Shown one piece after another: positions 25,034 to 34,688 of a stretch of DNA of 64,000 bases. Under the pieces are notes generated by a model. That model did no database searches, was not told where the DNA came from, and saw only the letters and a program-made list of their open reading frames with translations. The stretch is from Eimeria necatrix. Its lineage: Eukaryota > Apicomplexa > Conoidasida > Eucoccidiorida > Eimeriidae. The position numbers and the translations under genes were made by a program. The number at the start of each line of letters is the position of its first letter. Positions within the stretch are counted from its first letter, which is position 1. The stretch is from positions 1 to 64,000 of the forward strand of contig NW_013652307.1 in NCBI RefSeq assembly GCF_000499385.1, in the 5' to 3' direction.

Positions 25034-26670
25034 ATGTCTCTGCTGCAGCGGCCCCCGGGCAGCCCCCCGACGAGCAGCAGCAGCAGCAAGCACAGCAGCA
25101 GCGGGAGCACTCGGCGCTGCAGCAACAGGAGCAGACGCAGCAGCAGCAGCAATAGCAGACGTAGCTGCTGCACAACAGACCTCATGAGCCTCTGCCTCCC
25201 TGTAGAGACCCACCACTGCAGCAGGGCCCTTTGCTGCACTTGGCCGCAGCTTCCTAGGGGGCCCCAGGGGCCCTCGCCGGGTCCCCACTTCGCGCGATTC
25301 ACAATCCCCTGCAGCAGCAGCAGCAGCAGCAAGTGCTGCTGCAGCAGCAGCCTCATCACTGCGTCTGCGTGCGAGGTGGAGAGGAGATACACGTTCCCTG
25401 GGGCTCTCGGCAGCAGCAGCAGCGCAGCAGTAGCAGAATCAGCAGCAGCAGCAGTACGTGATGTGGGGCTTGGAGTTTGCTGCCCCTGCTGCTGCCATGG
25501 GAGCAAGGCCTCTCCTGGGCAGGCGATTTGCTGCCCTTGCGGTAGCTGCAGCTTCCGCAACAGGGCCACAGCAGCAACAGCGGCAAACAGCAGCAGCAAC
25601 TGCAGCAACAGAATCTCTACTGTCAGCACACCAGCCCACAGCAGCAAAAGCAGCAGCAGCACGCCTCGCAGCTCTTATACCCCCCACGAGAGAGATGAGG
25701 CCTCTATTCAGCAGCAGCAGCAACAACAACAGCTGCAGCAGCTGCAGGGGGTGCAGCTGCTACGTGAACAGCAGCAGCAGCAGAAGCAGGTTATCCAGGA
25801 GCAGCTGCAGCAGCGGAGAGAGCACCTTCAGGAGGAACACGAGCAGCAGCAGCAACAGCAACGCTATGAGCAGCAGCATCAGCACGAACAGGGTCCAGAG
25901 GAGCAGCAGCAACTGCAGCAGCGGCAGCATCACGTGCAGGCGCAGGTGAAAAGATACGAAGGGGCAGACGAAAGTGTGTGCGCAGCAGCAGCAGAAGCAG
26001 CAGAAGGCTTACATTGCCAGCAGCCGCAGCAGCGGGAACAGAAAGGAGCTGATGCGGCAACTGTCTCGTACAGCGAACAGAGTCCCCCATGCGGCGAAGC
26101 ACCCACGCAGGAGCTGCAGCAGCAGGAGGAGCAGCAGCAGCAAGAGGAGCAACAGCAGAAGCGACGGCAGCAGCAGCAGCAGCAACAGCAGGAGAAAGCT
26201 GAGGTAAATAGCTCAACTGTGGAGCAAGTAGACACAGCAGCAACAGCAGCTGCAGCAGCAGCAGAGTCAGCGAATGAGGCACCGGTAGCTACGCCGATAG
26301 CGTGGATCGAAGGAGTTTCAAGAACAGCAGAGGATGAGGCAGAAGTAACAGCAGCTTCTGCTGCTGCTGCTGCTGCTGCTGCATCAGCAGCAAGCAGCTC
26401 CCCGCGGCCAAGCTTGGGCCCTTCTATAGGTCTGGTGTCTCCTTACAGCAGCAGAGACAACACCCCAGTCTCTCTTTTTTCTGGTGCTGCTGATGGAGAC
26501 TGCCGCACTGCTGCTGCTACCCCAGAGGTGGGGCTGCAGCAGCTGGCAGCAGCAGCAGCAGCTGCTGCTGCTGCTGCTGCTGCTCCGGCCGAGCAAATGC
26601 AGCGAAAGCCGGGCGCTTGCGACGTCCAGAAGCAGCAGACCTTTGCGGCTGCCCAAAGAAGTGACACCCT

Positions 26671-26704
<34 letters not shown>

Positions 26705-29700
26705 TGTAACTATAAGCAGCAGCAAGAGCAGCGTGCTAGCGAACCTATCTCGTTGTTGTCCCACCTGTGCGAAGAAGCAGCAGCAGCATCATTCTCAGCA
26801 GCAGAGGAGCAGCAGCTGCTGCTGCAGTTCGAGAAGGCAATAGGCTGCCACACTGCTACTGGCGACTCTGCAGCATCAGCTGCAGCAGCAGCAGCAAGAG
26901 CAGCACCAACCGCGGCAGCAAATGAAACAGCCATCCCTGATGCCCAGAGACAGCTTCAGCTGCAGCAGGTGCCTGCTGCCTGTTCTTTGAGCGCTCCAGC
27001 AGCAGCAGAAGCAACAGCAGCTGCTGCTGCGACTGCTGCTGCTGCTGCTGCTACCCGCTCCTTCAATGCACAGAGGCATTTGCTGCAGAAGATGAGGGAG
27101 GGTCTCTCTGCACTGCAGCAGCAACAACTGCAGCAGCTAGTTGAAGAGGAGGAGCAGTTGCTTCTCTTGGAGAAGCAAAAGCAGGCAATCCTGGCAGAAC
27201 TTGGTGGCGAGTTTGGCCGCAGCAGCAGCAACAGCGGCAACAGCAGCAGGGTGCTGCAGGTGGAACCCTCCGGAAGTCGCGGGGGAGCATCTGATGACCT
27301 TCAGCTTATCTTAGGGTAAGTAAACCCTAAGCCCTACGCTCTAATTCCTGCCAACGAATCTGTAAACCCTAAAGCGCGGGAGCTACGCCTCCTGTTGCTG
27401 CTGTTTCTTTTCTATGAGACAGGGTTCAGGGTCTAGGACTTGCCGCTTAGGGCTTGGAGAAAGCGAGTATATTGCCGCTGCTGCTGCTGTTGCTGTTACT
27501 ATCTACCGTTTGTCTTCTCAGAGCGAACAGCGCCCAGGCTGCACCTGCTCTTGCTGCAGCAGCGCTGCAGCAGCAGCAGCAGCAACAGCAGCAACAGCAG
27601 CAACACAGCGACAAGTATGGTGTGCGGGATATGGCGATCTCGGCTGCTGCCTTTTTCAGCTTATCAACCGCCCTGCAGCGGACAGCGACTCAAAACCAGC
27701 ACCAGCAGCAAAAGCAGCAGGACAGCCTTGCTGCTGCGCTGCAGCGCGTTGCTCTTTCCGAGCAGACCCTTGCTGATTCACTGCTGCTGCTGCGAGCAGC
27801 AGCAGCAGCAAACCCTAAGGACACGGGGGCTCTGCTGGCGCTAGCTGCCGTTGCTCTTTACTACAGAGATTATAAGGAGGCAGAGGAGAGGTTCCACCAG
27901 CTGCTGCAGCTCCTGCAGCTCCTGCCCTCCCACAGCAGCAAACCGAACGCGCCAGCAACAGCAGCAGCAGCAGTAGATCAAAGACCCTTGCTGCTGAGGC
28001 TGCCGCATTTGCTGCCCGCTGCGCTGCTGTGCGGTGAAGACGCAGCAGCCCTATTTTCCTGCTTTGCAGAGGCGCAGCAAGCAGGCCCGTTGGTTGTTTG
28101 GCCAGCAGCAACAACATCAGCAGCACGAGCAGAAGGAGCAGCAGAGGAGAATGAACAGAGGCAGCAAATCCGGCGAGCTGCTCTCATTGCAGGGCCACTT
28201 GAGTAAGTTCGTATCGCTGCGGCAGCGCAGCGCAGCATCGCGCTGCGCTCTTGCCACTGCTGTCACTGCAGCAGCTGCAGCTGTTCCTGGCCCGGTCGCT
28301 CCTGTTGCTGCTGCTGCTGCTGCTGCAGCAAAGCGATAGCTTGGGTACTGTGTCCTTACTGTTTGTTGCAGGTGGTTCTGCTACAAGAGCCTCGGCCGCC
28401 TAGCCCTAGCTTTTGCCCCTCCTGCTGCAGCACGGCTCCCGCTGCAGCGGGCGCTTGCAGCAGCTGCTGCAGCAGCAGCCACGGAAGCAGCAGACGACTC
28501 CCTGTGGGCGTTGTATGCGCATATGCTGCTGAAGCAGCGGCAGGAGGCTGCTGCTGCTCTAGCGCTGCAGCTGGCCCTGGCAGCAGCTGCTCGCCGCTGC
28601 AGCAGCAGCAGCCTATTGCAGGACGAAACGGAGGAGCTGGGCAAGCTTCTGCGCACCGCGGCAGATCCGAACGACGCAGTTGTTGCTGCGTTATCTGCTG
28701 CAGCAGAACGGGCAGCAACAAGATTCGCTGCGGCTGCGCCGAGCAGCAAAGGAGCAGCAGCAGCCAGTGCCGCTGCTGCAGCGTCTTTACAGTGCAAGGC
28801 GCTAACCAGTTCAGCCCTCAACTTAGTTATTTCCATCCCGTACTCCCAGCTGCGGAGAAGAGCTCGGAGCCTTGCTGCTGCTGCTGCTGCTGCTGGCAGC
28901 TGCAGCAGCGACGAGTCGTCTGTTGCCCGCTGGCAGCACATGCAGGCAGAGGTGTTCTCTTGCCATGCGCAGCGGTTGCTGCAGCAGTGCAGCGCAGCAG
29001 CAGCAGCAGGAGCAACAGAGCCGCAGCTGCTGCGCAAGCAGCAGGCCTTTACCTTGCTGGCGGACGCAGAAAGAGTCTGTGACGCTTTGCTGTTGCAGCG
29101 CCACCTGCCCCCCCGCATTCTTTCTGCCGCTTTGTCTGCCAAGGCTCTTGTCTACCTGCTCAGCAGCAACAGCAGCAGCACAAGGTGCAGGAACCAAGAA
29201 GCACTTAAAGCAGCAAGAGCAGCAGTCAGGCTGACGGCAGACATGCAGAGCCAGACGAGGCTGGGCCTGGTGCTGCTGTGCTGCTGCTGCGACGCAGAAG
29301 CAGTAGCTGTGCTGCTTGCTGCGCTGCAGCGGCGACGAGCTGCCTACACGCCAGAGCTCATAGGTTGTGCTGCTTCCTACCTTGCTGTTGCTGCTGCCAG
29401 GGAAAGCCACCGGCTGCTGCTGCTGCTGCAGCAGAAGCACCACCGAAGCAACGCCAGAGCAGGAGCGCTGCAGCAGCAACTGCAGCAATTGCAGCAGCTG
29501 GTCTCCGTGTCCCTGCATGCTGCTGTATTGCACCTGCCGCAGCTGCGCATTTTCCTGCGGAATGCGCTTAGCTGCAGCAGCAGCGGCAGCAGCAACAGCA
29601 GCAGTAATAGCAGCATGGGGGGTACCGCGCTTTTAGGTCTGGGGTACCTGCCGTTAGTTGAACCGCTTGCTTCCGAGCTGTGGAGGCTGCTGCAGCAGCT

Positions 29701-31378
29701 CGCCGGCAGCGGCAGCAGCAACAGCAGCAGCAGCAGCAACAGCAGCACCACCACTTGCAGCAGTTCCTTTGGGCGCGGAGAACTAGACGGCCGCTCTGCG
29801 AAGGAGCTTTTGGCTGTCATCTTGTCTATTGGGAATGAGGTCAAGTCAGGATTGGCTTCTGCAGCAGCAGCCGAAGCAGCAGCGCCGTCAGCTGCTGCTC
29901 CTGCTGCTGCTTCAGCGACTGCTGCTGCTCAAGCAGCAAGTTTTGCCGCTGACGTGACGAAACAGAGGGTGCTGCGCGTGCCGCAGAAACAAGTAGCAGC
30001 AGCAGCCGCTTACTTTGCTGCATCGCCAAAACCAGTGCAGCAGCAGCTGCAGCAACAAGAGCTACAGCAGCAAGAGCTACGGCAGCAGCAGCGGCTGCTT
30101 CTACAGGACTGTGCAGCAGCAGGGCAGCAGCGAGTGAAATCTCCCCAGCGCCTGCTGCCAGTCCTTAACTCACAGGTGTCTTCTGTTTGTGAGCCGCCTA
30201 CAGCTGCACCTACCAAAGCATCAGCAGCAGCAGCACCTGCTGCTGCTACTCAGCAGTCAGCGGCAGCGGCAGCGGCAGCGGCAGCAGCAGCAAAAACAGA
30301 TGCAGCAGCGCAGCGCCTTCTTCAGGACAAACTGCTTGAGCGTTTCTCGGTGCAGCTGCCAGAGCAACAGCACCGGCGCTCTTTGCCCGAGGCAATGCCT
30401 GGGGCCGAAGCAGCAACAGCAGCAGCAGTAGCAGCAGCACGAGCTGCTGCCGCTGCTGCTGCTGCGGCTGCGGAGCACCAGCGACGCGGCAACGAAGCCA
30501 ATGCATGCAGCTCTGGCCCGCAAACTTTCCAGAGCATTGAGTCTAGCTCTTCAGAGCGGACGCAGCAGCGGCAGCAGCAGCAGCTGCAGCTGCAGCAGCA
30601 GCAGCAGCGAGTGCAGCAGCAACAGCAGATGCAGGTCCCTACACAACTGCAGCAGCAGGCAAACCAAGCACATCTGCAGCTGCAGCAGCAACGAATGCTG
30701 GCGCAGCGCCAGCAGGACGTACTGCAGCTGCAGGAGCGGCAGGAGCCACCTCAACAGCAGCCACAGCCCAGAGAGAAGCAAAGTGCACAAGAAGGCCTGA
30801 AGACTCTGTTGACACCGCAGCTAGGAGCACCGGAAGGAGCAGCAGCATCACTAGCAGCTTCTGCTGCTGCTGCTCGTCGTCCTCCTGGTTTTGGTGCTTC
30901 TGGGTGCGTGCCCGCAGCAGGCGGCCAGCAGCCTGCAGCTGCTGATGCATCGGGCTTCTCATCCTCAAGACCACTGGTAGCTGCTGGAACAGTGACAGCA
31001 GCAGCAGCAGCAGCTCCAGCTGCGGCTGGGAGACTAATGGAAGCTCCGACAGACCCTCTGCCCCGACAACGGGTTTCTGCATTGCGGCACCAGCATCAAC
31101 AGCAGCAGCAACAGCGGCAGCAGCATCAGCTGATTTGGCGCCACTGGGACGCGTCCTTAGTATCTTGTAGCTTCGCTACAACTAGCAGCGGGAGCAGCAG
31201 CAGCAGCAATGCTCCGAGTTTTTTGTTGCATGACGTAGCAACCCCACAAGGACAAAGCGCGCAGCTGCAGCAACCGCAGCAACTGCAGCAAGCTCCCTCC
31301 AGCCAGCAGCAACTACAGCAGCAGCAGCAACATCAGGCTTCGCAGCAGAAACTGCAGCCTACGCAACCGCAGCAGCAG

Positions 31379-31410
<32 letters not shown>

Positions 31411-32520
31411 GCAACAGCAGCTGCTTCCTGGATGTCTGACTCAGCCCATGACAGCCAACTCGTCTCAGCAACAGTGGCCACAGCAGCAAATGCTGCAGCC
31501 CAAGCATGTGGTGCAGCAGAAGCATCTACATACTGCTGTCATGCAAAACCCAGGGACACGCGCGGCGCCAGGGACAGCGCGGAACCAGCAGCAGCAGCAG
31601 CTGCTGCTGTTGCCTCCTCAACATCAGCCGCAGCCGCAGCAGCAGCAACTGCTGCTCCACCAACACCAACAGACACATGCTGACCGCGTCACACGCCTGG
31701 TAAAGCCACCGTCGAGCGCAGCACTGCGGCACCGTCTGCAGCAACAGCAGCTTTTGCTGCAGCAGCAGCAACTGCACCACCAGCTGCAGCAGCAACTGCA
31801 GCAGCAACAGCACATGCAGCAGCTACTGCAGGAGCAGCAGCAGCGGCACCATGTCATTTACCAGCCGGCAGTGGTGCGGCCAGTGGGTACCCTCGTTCCG
31901 GTTGCAGCAGCAGCTCCAACAGCAGCAGCAGCAGCAGCAATGCGCTATGCTGCTGTGGGCGCGCCTCTACGGCCTTTCCCCGCGGCTGGAGAGAAGGTCT
32001 CTGCTGCGGGGCTTATTCCTGTTGTTGCCCCAGCATCTTCCACAGCAGCAACTGCGGCAGCAGCAGCAACATCAGTGGCAACAGCAGAAAGAGAAAAAGC
32101 TGTTCTGCGGCGACTCTTGAGGGGCCTGCAGCAGCTGCCGCCGCTCTTCCCGCAAAATATGCTGCGGTGTCTGTACGAGATTGGGAGAGGCGGGTTTTCA
32201 AGAGTGTGGGTAGCTGAGCTGCTGGTGCAGCAGCGGCCTGCTGCTGCTGCTGCTGCTCCCGTTGCAGCTGCTGTTGCGGCTCGCTGGCTGCCCGTGGCGC
32301 TGAAATGCATGCGCGTCTCTTGCTCGCAGCAGCAAGAAGCAGCGGCAGCAGGAGGAAATGCGGCAGAAGCAGAAGAGGAGACAGTTTCGCTGCAGGAGCT
32401 ACAGCAAGAAGTGCAGCAGTTGCAGGGACTGGAGCACCCGTGCATAGTAAAATTACTTGGGGTGTCTCTGCTCTTCAGCAGCAGCCACAGGCCCCAAGTG
32501 CAGAAACCGCAGCAGCAGCT

Positions 32521-32556
<36 letters not shown>

Positions 32557-32846
32557 CTACCGAGTGGCTCTTGTCATGGAGCTCTGCAGTGGTACGCCTA
32601 ACTGTCAGCGCGCTAAGGCCTTGTGGTTCCTGGGCTTAAAAGGCTGATGCATCTATTCGTTACTAAATTTAGAGGGGCATCGTTGAATGTAGCGAAGTGC
32701 AGCCCTTTTGTTGCTGCTCTGCTGGTTTTGCTGTTGCTGCTGCTGATGTCCGGGAACCTGGAGCATCCTTTTGTTTTATTTTGTTTATTTATGGCGAGAA
32801 AAGGGCAAACAGGGAAGTAGATCTTTTGCGTGTGCCCATGCGCCCT

Positions 32847-32877
<31 letters not shown>

Positions 32878-34688
32878 CAGGGGGCAGTCTGTATTCGCTG
32901 CTGCACGAGCGGCGCGCTGCTTTGAAGGCTTCTGAGAGGCTCTCGATTGCTCTCCACTTTGTTGCAGCTCTGCATTACCTGCATTCCAGGCCCACTCCAA
33001 TAGTGCACAGAGACATCAAGTCCCTCAACATCGTCGTAAGCATACAAAAGCAGCGCTGTAGCCCGTGCTGCTTTGCTTGTTGCTGCAGCAGCTGTTGCAA
33101 TTGCTGCAGCCACTGCTGCAGCCACCGCTGAAGCAGCTGCTGTAGTAATCACTGCAGCAACTGGTATAGAAGCTACCTGGTATAGAAGCTACCGTGGCAA
33201 CTGCAGCAGCAGATGGGGTGGGGGCTCATGAAGAGGGTGGGAGAGGAAAAAGAGCGAGTAGAGGCGAAGGGAAGGACACGTCGGGGGAGGCAGAAAGCTA
33301 GGAGGCAGTTAAATAATGAGAGAATTTAAAATTAAAACACAGTTAGAAAATACAAATGAGACAGAGGGACTCTGTTTGCACAAAAGTAGCAATGCCGGGG
33401 CCGCGTGCGCGCTGCCGAGGCAAAGACAGGGCTGCCGCAAAGGTTCTGCAGCGCTGTTGCAAAGTTGCTGTAGCGTTGCTGCAAATTCTTCTGCAGCGCT
33501 GCTGCAGAGGTGCTGCAGGGTTGCTGCAGCAGCGGTTTACTGCTGTGTATTTGTTTCATTTCTAATGTTGTTTTCTTCTGTCTCTGGTTGCGATTGCGTG
33601 AAGCTGGACGGGGCGGGGAACGCGAAGCTGTGCGACTTTGGCTTGGCAGCAGAAGCAGATGTGCATTTGCCTTCCACGGGCTGCAGCAGCCGCAGCTTGA
33701 CGGCTTCAATGCGGCTAATTCGCCCCAAGGAGCCTCTCCAGCCAGCGGGTTCTCCGCGCTACATGCCCCCGGAGCTAGCTGCTGGAGGTAATTCGTTTCG
33801 CTGCGCAGTCTTCAGTAGCAAGCTGCAGCTAGCTGCAACCCAAGGCGGCCAGCTTGTTCCCCCTCCGGACGAGAGATTTCGCTAGCTGGAGGGCCATGCT
33901 CACTGGGGTCTACAAGCATGCGGCTCTCGCTAGCTAGTTGGCAAACTGGCGAGCTGGCTAGCTGGCTCTGCAGCTAGCTGGGGTGCGCGAGGGGCCTCTG
34001 CTCGAGCCTGCTGGCTGGCTAGTCAGCTAGCGGAGGCAGGATTCAGTAGGTTGGGCTCTTTTATGATTATTCTGCTGCTTTGCATGCAGTGGCAACTCAC
34101 TTGGACCCGTCGCTTGACATTTGGTCTGCTGCCTGCGTCTTGCTGGAGCTCTTTGGAGGTCCTTTGCCATATCACCGCTGCCAAACTTTTGAAGAAATAC
34201 AGAAGCAGCACGCGGATAGAATGGTGGGTCTTCGCTGATGCCGTTTGCAGTTTGTCGCTCGCTGCCACGGCGAAAAGCACAAGTATTTCAAAAGCGCCAG
34301 CAGCAGCAGCAGTAGCAGCTAGAACGAAACTCGCTTCACCGCCGTTGGCGCTCGTGGAGGCCGTGGGCAACTGCTGCAGAGTAGCCGGGTGCAGCGAGCG
34401 GCGCGTGACAGCATGCATAGACGGAAACCACCGAGGCAACCAGCAGCGGAGTGGCTTGGGCATTTTTCTGAAATTCGCGGCAGAAAAAGGAAGCCAGAAA
34501 GTGCTAGTGCTGCAGCTGTGCTTTGTATGTATGTTTTGCAGCTACCAGTCTTTCCCCCCGATCTCCCAGCACCCCTGGAGCAGCTGCTCCGCGCCTGCCT
34601 CGCCTTCGAACCACGGCAGAGGCCCTCCGCTGGGCAGGTGATGCAGCACTTTGAAGGCTGCTTTGCTTTATTTGCTGCGCCTGTGTAG
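25034..34688 (+). CDS. giant Ser/Thr protein kinase (TKL-like) with huge Q/A/S-rich N-terminus
   Basis: Seven exons: 25,034-27,315; 27,522-28,202; 28,372-32,591; 32,881-33,035; 33,604-33,787; 34,090-34,223; 34,542-34,688. They total 7,803 bases, exactly 2,601 codons, and every junction is phase-compatible (donors GTAAGT, GTAAGT, GTACGC, GTAAGC, GTAATT, GTGGGT). A TPR-like helical stretch (residues about 858-890, ALLALAAVALYYRDYKEAEE) and Leu/Ala helices follow the first Q-rich part. The kinase domain fills about residues 2,250-2,600: IGRGGFSRVWVAEL, VALK lysine near 2,296, EHPCIVKLLGV, VMELCSGGSLYSLL, VHRDIKSLNIV (D near 2,438), DFG near 2,457, GSPRYMPPEL, DIWSAACVLLELFGG and RQRPSAGQVMQHF. 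All catalytic residues are present, so it should be active. HRDIKSLN is typical of tyrosine-kinase-like and MAP3K kinases. The N-terminus is uncertain: the ATG at 25,034 follows an in-frame TGA, and its first 200 residues look unlike protein. Confidence 0.8.
27318..27375. repeat. telomere-like patch in the first kinase intron
   Basis: AAACCCTAAGCCCTA directly follows the GTAAGT donor of the intron 27,316-27,521, and TAAACCCTAAAG recurs at about 27,363. The heptamer therefore lies within a few bases of a 5' splice site. Confidence 0.75.
33884..34038. repeat. GCTAGCTGG-rich tract in a kinase intron
   Basis: The intron 33,788-34,089 holds about ten overlapping copies of CTAGCTGG/GCTAGCT variants (for example GAGCTGGCTAGCTGGCTCTG). 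The palindromic CTAGCTAG core is dense enough for local foldback. The tract is not related to the CAG family and ends before the pyrimidine-rich acceptor. Confidence 0.85.

Larger units (their letters stand above)
13470..33170. repeat. CAG/CTG trinucleotide-repeat domain
   Basis: Hundreds of short imperfect (CAG)n or (CTG)n runs, typically 4-14 units, cover this 20 kb in exons, introns and spacers. Read in frame they give poly-Gln, poly-Ala, poly-Ser and, on antisense, poly-Leu or poly-Cys, so many long open frames here are shadows with no biological meaning. The domain stops abruptly: exons downstream of about 33.6 kb and the PKA and formin genes are nearly free of it. Such homopolymeric amino-acid repeats are known as a feature of Eimeria coding sequence. 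Confidence 0.95.

Noticed and set aside
27454..27540. Apparent signal peptide (poly-Leu then STVCLLRANSAQA) at the start of a plus-strand frame
   Set aside because: The frame begins at TTG after a stop, with no ATG, and the leucines are a CTG run. A strong acceptor (TTGTCTTCTCAG) ends inside it at 27,521 and joins in phase with the GTAAGT donor at 27,316, so the stretch is intron.
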